Positions 1 through 8,503 of a DNA stretch of 64,000 nt are shown one piece after another. This DNA is from Bacillota bacterium (GTDB lineage Bacteria > Bacillota > Clostridia > DSM-8532), in the NCBI GenBank assembly GCA_023411795.1, contig JAEYOK010000048.1:1-64000 (forward strand), in the 5' to 3' direction. A program made the translations under genes and the position numbers. Below the pieces are notes generated by a model. That model was not told where the DNA came from and did no database searches. It worked only from the letters and a program-made list of their open reading frames with translations. How positions within the stretch are numbered: the stretch's first letter is position 1; each line of letters begins with the position of its first letter.

Positions 1-142
1 TATATTAAGCATTTATTAACGAGTTCCTATCATTTTTAGATGATTAACATCTTGCATGATATTTCGTACACTGTTCAATTTTCAATGTCCATTTTCTCGC
101 TCATCGTTTCGCTTTCAGGCTTTCGCTTGTCAGCGGCGACAG
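1..142 (-). other. Probable rRNA-operon leader transcript region
   Basis: Lies downstream of three tandem strong promoters that read toward the left edge. It holds no convincing gene. On the minus strand it contains a TTGAAAATTGAACAGTG-like stretch of the kind common in clostridial 16S leader and spacer regions, so a 16S rRNA gene is expected beyond position 1. The rRNA gene itself is not visible, so this rests on promoter architecture and leader resemblance only. Confidence 0.55.
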
Positions 143-149
143 CTTTTAT

Positions 150-178
150 ATCTTACCACCGTCGCTTTTTCTTGTCAA
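150..178 (-). promoter_or_regulatory. Strong promoter P1 (proximal), rRNA type
   Basis: The minus strand reads TTGACA (173-178), exactly 17 bp, then TAAGAT (150-155). An A/T-rich tract lies just upstream of the -35. It is the promoter closest to the presumed rRNA operon to the left. Confidence 0.75.
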
Positions 179-242
179 GCACTTTTTCAACTTTTTTCGA
201 GTTGTTTTTCGCGCTTCATTTCCCTCGCAACAGCGGAATCTC

Positions 243-271
243 ATTTTATCACAGCCACCCTTTTCTGTCAA
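243..271 (-). promoter_or_regulatory. Strong promoter P2 (middle), rRNA type
   Basis: The minus strand reads TTGACA (266-271), 17 bp, TAAAAT (243-248). It lies 93 bp upstream of P1 in the same orientation. Confidence 0.72.
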
Positions 272-333
272 CAACCAATTATTGCTATTTGTTTGTCCAT
301 GCGCCTTTCGGCTTGTGCGGCTGGAACTTTTAT

Positions 334-363
334 ATAGTACAACAGGGTATACCATATTGTCAA
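334..363 (-). promoter_or_regulatory. Strong promoter P3 (distal), rRNA type
   Basis: The minus strand reads TTGACA (358-363), 18 bp, TACTAT (334-339). It is 92 bp upstream of P2. Three consensus -35 boxes at nearly equal spacing argue for a stable-RNA operon rather than a protein gene. Confidence 0.65.
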
Positions 364-474
364 CAACAATTTTAAATTTTCTATGAAGAAATTTCTTTCT
401 ATATTCAATATTTTATAAAGCAGTGTTCTTGCAGGCTATAGCCACTAACCTTGAATAATACTAAATTAAGTAAA

Positions 475-507
475 ATGGCACTCTCATCCTATCGATGAAA
501 GTGCCAT
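475..507 (-). terminator. Rho-independent terminator after the LCP gene
   Basis: 13-bp stem with one mismatch (475-487 pairs with 495-507, 7-nt loop). On the minus strand a T-rich run (TTTTACTT) follows. It closes transcription of the LCP gene before the rRNA-type promoters. Confidence 0.8.
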
Positions 508-567
508 CTATACTTATATTCAGCAAATACTTTTTAATATAATATATAACTATTTGATTTAGCCGTT

Positions 568-1602
568 CTATCTTTCATTTAATAGTACATAAGATGAACC
601 GTCAATCATTTTGTCGGTAAACTTCAGCTCAACATTCTCAATAGGATAATTATTGTTTAGAGCTTCCTCGGCAAGAGCACCGTAATCTACGATTGAATCC
701 CATCCCCTTACGCTGGTTGTAATATTGGAGCTGATAACTTCCGAGATTTTTGACAACTTACCCAGATTCTTCAGTGTGACATGCTGAGTGATAAAGGCTT
801 TTATAAATCTGTTTTGATTGTTCTTCCTATATATATCACCATAGTTGATAAAGTTTCCGTCTTCATCGTATCCTTGTCTAAACCTCACATAACCTTCAGC
901 TTTTTCCCCATCAAGGTGTTGTGTACCCTTCTCTATATAAATTTTCAGATCCTGGTATGGATCTTCGTAATTCATAAGATTAGGCACGTAAACGGTGACT
1001 CCTCCAAAGTAGTCCACTATATTTCTGAAACCCTTTACCTTCACATAAACAAAATCATCAACATAGATATCAAAAATCTCATATATAATATCAGCCAGAA
1101 AGTCTACGTATGGCCTATCGAAACGACCGGTGCCCTCTTTGTACTTAATGGTATTCCCAATTGAAGGCACAGCATTAATACGGTGCATACCTTTTTCCTT
1201 AAGATATGAGGGATTTGCTTCTCTAAGTGCTTCCAATACTTTATCACTATAATCTATATATATATCCCTAGGTAAACTGATTAATTTTACCGCCTTAGAA
1301 TACTTATCAACATTTAGTATTGTAATAGTATCAAAATTAAATCCTGTAGGTTCGGTGCCCAGCAACATTATATTAGTGCTATTAGGGTTTGCAAGAGTAT
1401 CAATATATTTTTGATTGTTAGTAAGCTTTAGTTCCTCAGCTACATCCTCACCATCATTGGGCACTACATTTTCTTCATACGGATTAGGAGTTGTAATTGC
1501 ATCCGGTGTTTTTACCGGATCCTCCTCATGTGTTCCGGAAGATAAGTTCTGAAAAGCCATCATACTAAAAAGAACAACAAAAATAGTCGAGAAAAAAGCC
1601 AT
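568..1602 (-). CDS. LytR-CpsA-Psr (LCP) family cell-wall polymer ligase
   Basis: LCP proteins attach undecaprenyl-linked anionic polymers (teichoic acid, capsule) to peptidoglycan on the outer membrane face. The 344-residue product has a hydrophobic N-terminal anchor (about residues 2-20), an acidic low-complexity linker, then the catalytic domain. That domain shows the typical 'LLGTE' strand, the 'SLPRD' segment with Arg/Asp, and 'VRFRQGYDEDG' with the conserved arginines. Start is uncertain: no Shine-Dalgarno sits near the ATG at 1602, but GGGGGTGA lies about 38 bp upstream. The frame stays open to it and adds basic residues (RSQRAR) that would suit a membrane anchor. That extension has no ATG/GTG/TTG, so translation may begin at a rare codon such as ATC. 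A terminator follows the gene, so it is probably monocistronic. Confidence 0.9.
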   Translation of the reverse strand: MAFFSTIFVVLFSMMAFQNLSSGTHEEDPVKTPDAITTPNPYEENVVPNDGEDVAEELKLTNNQKYIDTLANPNSTNIMLLGTEPTGFNFDTITILNVDKYSKAVKLISLPRDIYIDYSDKVLEALREANPSYLKEKGMHRINAVPSIGNTIKYKEGTGRFDRPYVDFLADIIYEIFDIYVDDFVYVKVKGFRNIVDYFGGVTVYVPNLMNYEDPYQDLKIYIEKGTQHLDGEKAEGYVRFRQGYDEDGNFINYGDIYRKNNQNRFIKAFITQHVTLKNLGKLSKISEVISSNITTSVRGWDSIVDYGALAEEALNNNYPIENVELKFTDKMIDGSSYVLLNER

Positions 1603-1683
1603 TACAATTCTAGCTCTTTGGGACCTATAGATAAAATCACCCCCGAAAAATCAAAAAAGCTATCTTTAGGATATCACTAAATA

Positions 1684-1712
1684 CTCTTATTTAAAACACT
1701 CTAAATTGTCAA
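1684..1712 (-). promoter_or_regulatory. Putative promoter of the LCP gene
   Basis: TTGACA (1707-1712), 17 bp, TAAGAG (1684-1689) on the minus strand in the 128-bp gap between valS and the LCP gene. The -35 is perfect and the -10 is poor. Confidence 0.5.
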
Positions 1713-1730
1713 CTTCTTCATGTTATAAAA

Positions 1731-4376
1731 CTAAAGCTTTTTCAGTGTATCAAGCCTCTCAATTATTTTTTCGTACATATCTGTATATTTATTGAGCTTT
1801 TCTTTCTCTGAGTTAATAACCTCGGCCGGTGCTTTGGCAACAAAACCCTCATTTGAGAGCTTCTTATTTACACGGTCAAGCTCCATCTCAAGATTGGACT
1901 TTTCTTTTTTCAGTCTCTCAATTTCTTTATCCATATCAATAAGGTCCTCAAGAGGCAGATATATCTCAGCACCGTTAACAACAACAGCTACGGCATCCTG
2001 AGCAATACCTTCCTTGGTTGACTGTGTAACAATGTCTGATAGTCCGGCCAATCTGCCAAAGGTAGATTTTTCATTTTGTATCAGGTCGATAATCTGACAG
2101 TCCTGAGTAACAAAGATAGCCTTTGCCTTTCTGCTCATAGGTACGTTCATCTCAGCCCTGATATTCCGAATGCCTCTTACGGCATCCATAATAAATATCA
2201 TTTGCCTTTCTTCGGCCGGATATAGAGCATTTTCCGAATACTTTGGCCATGACGATATCATTATACTCTCATCATCGGTTATTAGGTGAGTATAAATCTC
2301 CTCGGTTATGAAAGGCATAAAGGGATGAAGTAGTTTCATAGCATTGGCAAGGACCTTATTAAGTACATAAAGTGCTTCCAATCTACCTTTGGCTTCTCTG
2401 TCATAAAGTCTGGGCTTTACAAGCTCTATATACCAATCACAGAACTCTTCCCAAATGAATTCATAAATCTTCTGGAGACCAATACCTAGATCGAACTTCT
2501 CCAAATTCTCGGTAACCTCTTTAGCAACCGAATCAATCCGACTTAATATCCATTTATCAGCCGCGGTAAATTCAGATTCATCAACCTTTTCAAAGTTAAT
2601 ATCATCATCAAAATTCATCAGTACGAAACGTGAAGCATTCCAAATCTTATTAGCGAAATTACGGCTTGCCTCGAGCTTTTCTTCTGAAAAACGCATGTCG
2701 TTACCGGGAGAAGTTCCGATTGTAAGTGCATAGCGAAGAGCATCAGTCCCATATTTATCTATAACCTCAAGAGGATCAATACCGTTGCCTAAGGATTTGG
2801 ACATTTTTCTTCCCTGTGAATCACGTACCAGACCGTGTATGAGCACATATTTAAATGGCTCTTTACCCATCTGTTCGAGGCCTGAGAAAATCATACGGGC
2901 AACCCAGAAGAAGATGATATCGTAACCTGTTACCAATACACTGGTGGGATAGAAATATTTTAAGTCAGGTGTCTCATCGGGCCAACCCAAGGTTGAAAAA
3001 GGCCATAGTGCCGAAGAGAACCAAGTATCCAGAACGTCCTCATCTTGTTTGATATTTGTTGACTGACACTTTGAACATTTGTGGGGCGCTGTTCTTGAAA
3101 CCATCATCTCACCACAGTCAGCGCAGTAATATGCAGGTATACGGTGTCCCCACCAAAGCTGGCGGGATATACACCAATCCTGAATATTCTCCATCCAGTT
3201 GAAGTAAATCTTTGAGAATCTTTCGGGTACAAACTTAACTGTACCGTTTCTTACCGCTTCAATAGCCGGTTCTGCCAGGGGTTTCATTTTAACAAACCAC
3301 TGCCATGACACTCTTGGTTCAATAGTTGTTGTACAGCGATAACAAGCACCTACATTATGCTTGTGTGGTTTTATCTGAACTAAGAGGCCCAAAGCTTTTA
3401 GATCTTCAACTACCTGCTTACGAGCCTCATAGCGATCCATTCCGGCATACTTCCCGCCATTTTTATTTATTGTCGCATCCTCATTCATAATATTTATTAT
3501 CTCAAGATTATGACGAAGACCAAGCTCAAAGTCATTAGGATCATGAGCAGGTGTTATCTTAACCACACCGGTTCCAAAATCCTTCTCTACATATGTGTCA
3601 GCAACAACAGGAATCTCCCTATCCATAAGCGGAAGCATAACAGTTTTTCCTATAAGATGTTTGTATCGCTCATCATCAGGGTGTACTGCAACCGCAGTAT
3701 CCCCCAACATGGTTTCCGGACGGGTGGTAGCAACTTCAACAAATTCATTAGATCCGACAATAGGATATTTTATGTGCCAGAAGCTGCCATCCTTCTCCTC
3801 ATATTCTACTTCTGCATCGGAGATAGATGTACCGCAGGTAGGGCACCAATTTATAATTCTTTCCCCTCTGTAAATCAGACCTTTTTCGTAAAGACGGACA
3901 AAAACCTCTAAAACAGCTTTAGAAAGACCCTCGTCCATTGTAAAGCGTTCGCGCTTCCAGTCGCAAGAGCTTCCGAGCTTTTTAAGCTGCTCCACTATCT
4001 TGCCACCATACTGCTCTTTCCATTCCCATGCACGTTCTAAAAAGCCTTCACGCCCTAAATCCTCTTTTGATATTCCTTCCTTAGCCATTTTTTCAACAAT
4101 TTTTACCTCTGTTGCAATACTGGCATGGTCAGTTCCCGGAAGCCATAGAGCACTATAGCCTTGCATACGCTTCATACGAATTAGTATATCCTGCATTGTG
4201 TTATCAAGTGCATGGCCCATATGGAGCTGCCCGGTGATATTTGGTGGCGGTATCACAATTGTAAAGGGCTCTTTATCAGAATCTACAACCGCATGGAAAT
4301 AATCTTTCTCCATCCAGTTACTATAATGCTTTTCTTCAACCTGTTTAGGGTCATAGGTTTTTTCAATTTCCTTCAT
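1731..4376 (-). CDS. valS: Valyl-tRNA synthetase
   Basis: Charges tRNA-Val with valine and edits misactivated threonine. At 881 residues it has the usual bacterial ValRS length. The class Ia signature HIGH appears as 'HMGHA' near residue 52 and the KMSKS loop is present as 'KMSKSLGN'. The editing (CP1) domain, anticodon-binding domain and C-terminal coiled-coil arm (last ~65 residues, rich in E/K/L) are all present. The second gene of a T-box-controlled unit, it starts 50 bp after a small membrane-protein gene, with AAGGA upstream of the ATG. The valine T-box at 4717-4977 should raise its expression when tRNA-Val is uncharged. Confidence 0.98.
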   Translation of the reverse strand: MKEIEKTYDPKQVEEKHYSNWMEKDYFHAVVDSDKEPFTIVIPPPNITGQLHMGHALDNTMQDILIRMKRMQGYSALWLPGTDHASIATEVKIVEKMAKEGISKEDLGREGFLERAWEWKEQYGGKIVEQLKKLGSSCDWKRERFTMDEGLSKAVLEVFVRLYEKGLIYRGERIINWCPTCGTSISDAEVEYEEKDGSFWHIKYPIVGSNEFVEVATTRPETMLGDTAVAVHPDDERYKHLIGKTVMLPLMDREIPVVADTYVEKDFGTGVVKITPAHDPNDFELGLRHNLEIINIMNEDATINKNGGKYAGMDRYEARKQVVEDLKALGLLVQIKPHKHNVGACYRCTTTIEPRVSWQWFVKMKPLAEPAIEAVRNGTVKFVPERFSKIYFNWMENIQDWCISRQLWWGHRIPAYYCADCGEMMVSRTAPHKCSKCQSTNIKQDEDVLDTWFSSALWPFSTLGWPDETPDLKYFYPTSVLVTGYDIIFFWVARMIFSGLEQMGKEPFKYVLIHGLVRDSQGRKMSKSLGNGIDPLEVIDKYGTDALRYALTIGTSPGNDMRFSEEKLEASRNFANKIWNASRFVLMNFDDDINFEKVDESEFTAADKWILSRIDSVAKEVTENLEKFDLGIGLQKIYEFIWEEFCDWYIELVKPRLYDREAKGRLEALYVLNKVLANAMKLLHPFMPFITEEIYTHLITDDESIMISSWPKYSENALYPAEERQMIFIMDAVRGIRNIRAEMNVPMSRKAKAIFVTQDCQIIDLIQNEKSTFGRLAGLSDIVTQSTKEGIAQDAVAVVVNGAEIYLPLEDLIDMDKEIERLKKEKSNLEMELDRVNKKLSNEGFVAKAPAEVINSEKEKLNKYTDMYEKIIERLDTLKKL

Positions 4377-4426
4377 ACTATCAATCCTTTCAGTTAGCTT
4401 ACCTAATACATAAAGATATATAAAAA

Positions 4427-4672
4427 TTATCTAAAAGCATAAAATACGAGAAATACACCCGGCAACATAAGCAATAAGCCTACAACTTTTACTCTTGCTG
4501 TAGCCTTAGTTAACTTGTATTCGTTAAGCTCTTCCTCTGAAAACTCTTCTGCCTCATCGGCAGTCATTTTTTCGTTGAGCTTAGTATACTTTACTATCAA
4601 TTTTGCGCCATAATTTACAAAAGCGCCAATACCTATTAATAAAAAGGCTAAAATCTTTAAAGCTATCATCAT
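4427..4672 (-). CDS. Small two-helix membrane protein, unknown function
   Basis: The 81-residue product has a hydrophobic helix at about 3-24 and another at about 60-80. Between them is a charged loop very rich in Glu (about residues 35-52) that probably faces the cytoplasm. RBS GAAAGGGA sits 8 nt before the ATG. I do not recognise a family. It lies between the valine T-box and valS, so it is the first gene of the valine-regulated transcript. That suggests a link to valine or tRNA-Val supply, or simply hitch-hiking; the sequence does not decide. Confidence 0.75.
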   Translation of the reverse strand: MMIALKILAFLLIGIGAFVNYGAKLIVKYTKLNEKMTADEAEEFSEEELNEYKLTKATARVKVVGLLLMLPGVFLVFYAFR

Positions 4673-4713
4673 TAACAGTTCCCTTTCAAGGTCGCATAAC
4701 CCTGTCTATTCAC

Positions 4714-4753
4714 AATAAAAAAGCTCTCATCCAATAATAATTGGACGAAAGCT
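4714..4753 (-). terminator. T-box regulatory terminator
   Basis: 13-bp stem (4741-4753 with 4722-4734, allowing wobble pairs, 6-nt loop) followed on the minus strand by a run of six T. It forms when tRNA-Val is charged and the antiterminator is not stabilised. Confidence 0.88.
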
Positions 4754-4977
4754 CACTTCCGCGGTACCACCAAACTTCCCTTTCGGGCTCTTTCAAGATT
4801 ATAACGGATCTTAACCGGTATTGCTTACTTGTAGCACAAACATTAGTGCTTGTTCAGTCATACAAGCTCGGAAGCGACCTTCGGCAAATAATTCCACAGG
4901 ATTACTTACAGCCTTATGGCAATCCCTCTCTGTTTGGCTTTTTTACCTACTCCTCTTCGTCATAGCTTAAAGATATA
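4717..4977 (-). promoter_or_regulatory. T-box riboswitch, valine specifier (GTC)
   Basis: Leader of the valS transcript. Stem I carries an AGTA loop-E motif on its 5' side and GAA on its 3' side. GAA is followed after one base by the specifier codon GTC (4876-4878, minus strand), which reads valine. The T-box antiterminator sequence TGGTGGTACCGCGG is at 4759-4772. It overlaps the arm of a competing terminator hairpin. The codon identity matches the downstream valS gene. Confidence 0.95.
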
Positions 4978-4983
4978 TCAATG

Positions 4984-5012
4984 ATATTAATTTATCAAAA
5001 CCTTGTTGTCAA
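4984..5012 (-). promoter_or_regulatory. Promoter of the T-box/valS operon
   Basis: TTGACA (5007-5012), 17 bp, TAATAT (4984-4989) on the minus strand. It sits immediately upstream of the T-box leader and just after the chemoreceptor stop codon. Confidence 0.85.
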
Positions 5013-5022
5013 GGGCAGATTT

Positions 5023-7164
5023 TTATTTTGTTGTAAATCTGCTTATGGATTCGTTTAAGATTTTTGCAATATTTTCAAGATTCTGTGCATAGCCTGAAAG
5101 TTCTTCAATGCCTGACATCTGCTCCTGTGTAAAGGCTGTCATTTCTTCCGTTGCAGCAGCAATTTCTTCAGATACCGCAGAAATATTATCTATAGACGAT
5201 ATAGCTATATTTTTGTAATTATCCATATCGGTAACGCTATTAATAATATCTTCAACCTTTTCACTTAGTAATTGCGTAGAATCAGCTATTCGCTTAAATA
5301 TGGTCAATGCATTTTCTACAGCTGAGTTTTGCGTTTTCAAAATTCTCTCCGAGGATATTGCCCTCTCAGACAGAAGTGCTGTTTGTTTTTGCGTTGCACT
5401 TATAATATCAGCAATTTCCTTTGTTGCCTTAGTCGATTGATCCGCAAGTTTTTTAATCTCATCTGCAACTACAGCAAAGCCTCTTCCGGATTCACCGGCT
5501 CTGGCCGCCTCAATTGCTGCGTTTAATGCTAGCAGATTGGTTTGTTCTTCAATTTTATTAATAACCTTTATGATATTGCCTATAGATACTGAGTGGCTTT
5601 CAAGAGTTTGTACATCGGTAATGATTAATTTAATAGTCTCTGAGGTTTCCTTTGCTTTATTTTCAAGTTCTTCTATCGACATGAGCCCCAGATTTGTTAA
5701 ATCGACAGTATTATTAGAGCATGATTCAATAGTCCTCGCATTTTCAGAGACGACACCTACCTTAACTGCCAGCTCCCCCATAATGGTTGAGCATTGTTCA
5801 GTATCGCTAGCTTGTGCCGAAGCTCCTTCTGAAACATCCTGAACAGTCTTTACAACCTCATGCGCCACAACTGCAGATTGCTTTGATGTTCCCGCCACGG
5901 TTTTAGCTGATTTGCTTACCTCTATAGCCGTCTCAGAGGCATTCTCAATGAGATTTCTCATATGTTGAATCATTGTGTTGATGCTTTTGGTCAAAGTGCC
6001 AAGCTCATCTCTTCTTTTAGATTTGAAATTAACAGTTAAGTCTCCTTCAATAACCTTGCTTGAAGCATGAATTATACGATTAATAGTTCTTCCCATTCCA
6101 AATGCCATAAATATACCGATTATAATTGCTACACCTGCTGCTAAAATAGTAAGAGCTACTGTTATATACCTTATTTCCATTGCGGAAGATGCAAAATTTT
6201 CACTGGGAACAAGACCTACTAATATATAACCAGTTTCTCCAACTCCGACATGAAACACTAGGTGCTCTTTATTTTTATACTCTTCGTTGAATGATCCCTC
6301 TGCCAGACTGCTCCCATATATTCGCTCATAAATATTCTTTCCTATTATCTGGTTGCTTTCATCCGCAGTATCAAGAAGCATGCACTCATTATTAAGCCTT
6401 CCATATGCAATGTCCCTGCCATCGGGGCTTATTAAATGCAATTCACTTCCATCCCCAAAATCAATATCATTCATGACTTCAGCCACTGCTTCAGGCTTAA
6501 TATCAATTATCATTATGCCTTTTGTTTCATTTGTTGATACATCTTTTACTATTCTGGCATTTGATACGGCATAATCTATTTGAGGTCGTCTGATTTCATC
6601 AATCTCAGGATGATATCCGAGCCAAACAGAATCTCCCTTTTTCTCGATAGCCTTATTAAGTAGTTCACTATCTGTTAAATGTATATATGCTCCATTATCA
6701 TAAATAGCTGGGGCAGATGATATAGATTTGCCATTATTAAGTAAAATTGATATATTCCCAATCCTTGGGTTAGTAAGAATATAGTGCTCTATTGACGATG
6801 TGATAGCATTTCGATAGGTTAATTCATCAAATGACATCGCACTTGCTTTAGCAGATAAAAACTTTTGAAAATCAGTGTCTGCAGATATTTGCTTTGACAC
6901 AGATTCAATATTGCTTAAAGACAAACCTAAATACTTATTGGCTTGCTTTATGGTTTCAAGAGCTGTCTTTGTAGCTGTATCCTTAATTGAGAAAAGAGCT
7001 CGATTATAAGAGAGAACTCCAAGTAAAACCATTGGAATGATTGTAAGCATAAAGGCAGCTATTAACTTCATACGTATGCTGTAAAAACGGCCTTTCCCTT
7101 TTGATTTATCTTTTTGATGTGTCGAAAACCCAGAGTTTTGATTACTAGATAAATTACCAATCAT
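5023..7164 (-). CDS. Methyl-accepting chemotaxis protein (Cache-type sensor)
   Basis: Transmembrane chemoreceptor that signals to CheA/CheW. The 713 residues comprise a basic N-terminal tail, TM1 (about 32-52), and an extracellular Cache-like sensor region to about 325. TM2 (about 330-355), a HAMP domain and a long cytoplasmic coiled coil follow. The coil carries the highly conserved hairpin tip (EEQTNLLALNAAIEAARAG). RBS AAGGCGG precedes the ATG. It follows larA by 58 bp on the same strand, so it may be read from the catabolic operon or alone. Because it closes that gene block, it may sense the substrate of the cluster or an organic acid (inference). The Cache region shows no ligand identity that I can read. 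Confidence 0.95.
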   Translation of the reverse strand: MIGNLSSNQNSGFSTHQKDKSKGKGRFYSIRMKLIAAFMLTIIPMVLLGVLSYNRALFSIKDTATKTALETIKQANKYLGLSLSNIESVSKQISADTDFQKFLSAKASAMSFDELTYRNAITSSIEHYILTNPRIGNISILLNNGKSISSAPAIYDNGAYIHLTDSELLNKAIEKKGDSVWLGYHPEIDEIRRPQIDYAVSNARIVKDVSTNETKGIMIIDIKPEAVAEVMNDIDFGDGSELHLISPDGRDIAYGRLNNECMLLDTADESNQIIGKNIYERIYGSSLAEGSFNEEYKNKEHLVFHVGVGETGYILVGLVPSENFASSAMEIRYITVALTILAAGVAIIIGIFMAFGMGRTINRIIHASSKVIEGDLTVNFKSKRRDELGTLTKSINTMIQHMRNLIENASETAIEVSKSAKTVAGTSKQSAVVAHEVVKTVQDVSEGASAQASDTEQCSTIMGELAVKVGVVSENARTIESCSNNTVDLTNLGLMSIEELENKAKETSETIKLIITDVQTLESHSVSIGNIIKVINKIEEQTNLLALNAAIEAARAGESGRGFAVVADEIKKLADQSTKATKEIADIISATQKQTALLSERAISSERILKTQNSAVENALTIFKRIADSTQLLSEKVEDIINSVTDMDNYKNIAISSIDNISAVSEEIAAATEEMTAFTQEQMSGIEELSGYAQNLENIAKILNESISRFTTK

Positions 7165-7222
7165 AAGTATACCGCCTTATGCAATTTTATTACATATAAA
7201 TAAGTTGATGTAACTATTTGCA

Positions 7223-8464
7223 TCAACCAAAAACAGGTAAAGTAGAGCCTCCAAAGGGCATAGCAATTATATTGGATTTTGGACCCATAATATGTAAAGC
7301 TGCATCAACAGCCTCTTCGACATTCTGGTATGGTTCCAGATGAATGCTTCTAACAAGGTCAGGGTCTAAATTTGAAACAAGCAAAATTCTTGCTTTTTCA
7401 AGCACCATAGCTATAGCAGCGGCCTTATGACCACCTAGTTGAAAATCTTTCCTGATATGTTCAATCATATCCCGGCTTTTCTTATGCTCAAGCATCCATT
7501 TTTCAAAAACACTCTCACCAAGCCCCGATTTGCACGAAGCAATCCAGACGATTACGCCTCCATCCTTAACCGCATGCTGAGCATTATCGAGTGCTTTTTG
7601 GGCTTGGTACATATTGATATCTTTCGGAAAGCCTCCTGCACTTACTAATACAATGTCAGATTTTTGAGGTATGGGAATCTTGTACATCTTGTCCAAAAAG
7701 GAACATCCTTCTCTATGTGCTTTTATGTAATGTCCACTTACACAGTGAATAATTTCTTTATTTTCATCAAGAATCACATTGACGACAAAATCGACAGAAC
7801 AGAATTTTGCCACTTCATCAATGTCTTCACGAACAGGATTACCGGTAAGTATACCTGCTGCAGCTCCTTTATGTACCATTTGGCTATGGTTGGCTTGAAT
7901 GGCATCACGGGTAGATACTCCAGGCATAATCGCCTTAGCTCCTCCGCTGTATCCGGCAAAATAGTGATATTCAATGTTCCCGACACAAATACGTACATCT
8001 GCCTCGGCAACCGGCCTGAAAACATCCACAGGTGTCCCCCTTGAAGTCAATCCTAGTCGTAAACAATCATAGGGCGCGGAATCAATACAAGATACACGGT
8101 TATAAACATTGTCACCCACTAATAAACGCTTTTCATCTTCCGTATGCCCCCTATGACTGCCTAACGCAAAAACAACTTGGATATCCCTGTCACTTACACC
8201 GGCCGAATTTAATTCATCCAGAATATATGGGATTATCTTATAACTTGGCACAGGCCGGGTTATATCAGATGTTATAATAGCTACCTTTTGTCCAGGCTTT
8301 ACAATATTGCATAATCTTTCTGATCCGATAGGTGCGCAGATTGATCTTTGAACTTCCTCAGAACCCCTTAGCACTATTGATACATCATTAGGCTTAAGTA
8401 CCGAAATAACTTGTTTTTCAGGCAACTCTAATTCTATTGATCCATGCCCGTAGTTAAACTGCAT
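7223..8464 (-). CDS. larA: LarA-type nickel-pincer 2-hydroxyacid racemase
   Basis: LarA interconverts D- and L-lactate; relatives racemise or epimerise other 2-hydroxyacids using a nickel-pincer nucleotide. The key residues are visible: the catalytic His pair in 'GSHRGHT' and 'IEYHYFAGYSGG', the cofactor-attaching Lys in 'GGAKAIMPG', and a further His in 'ANHSQM'. I place the start at the ATG at 8464 (413 residues, MQFNYGHGSIEL, which matches family N-termini) rather than the GTG at 8485. It is the last gene of a run with malic enzyme, PGK and GAPDH. A 7-bp stem overlaps its stop codon and may be a weak terminator. No larB, larC or larE cofactor gene is in the window, so they must be elsewhere if it is active. 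The substrate could be lactate or another hydroxyacid. Confidence 0.85.
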   Translation of the reverse strand: MQFNYGHGSIELELPEKQVISVLKPNDVSIVLRGSEEVQRSICAPIGSERLCNIVKPGQKVAIITSDITRPVPSYKIIPYILDELNSAGVSDRDIQVVFALGSHRGHTEDEKRLLVGDNVYNRVSCIDSAPYDCLRLGLTSRGTPVDVFRPVAEADVRICVGNIEYHYFAGYSGGAKAIMPGVSTRDAIQANHSQMVHKGAAAGILTGNPVREDIDEVAKFCSVDFVVNVILDENKEIIHCVSGHYIKAHREGCSFLDKMYKIPIPQKSDIVLVSAGGFPKDINMYQAQKALDNAQHAVKDGGVIVWIASCKSGLGESVFEKWMLEHKKSRDMIEHIRKDFQLGGHKAAAIAMVLEKARILLVSNLDPDLVRSIHLEPYQNVEEAVDAALHIMGPKSNIIAMPFGGSTLPVFG

Positions 8465-8503
8465 CTTCAATTTCCCCGACCCCACTAATATTGATAAATT
8501 AAG

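Noticed and set aside
40..375. Overlapping open frames of 60-111 codons at the left edge
   Set aside because: They run through three consensus promoters and have no RBS or recognisable product; the region is regulatory.
781..1164. Plus-strand frame of 127 codons inside the LCP gene
   Set aside because: Antisense shadow of a well-supported gene; no RBS or family similarity.
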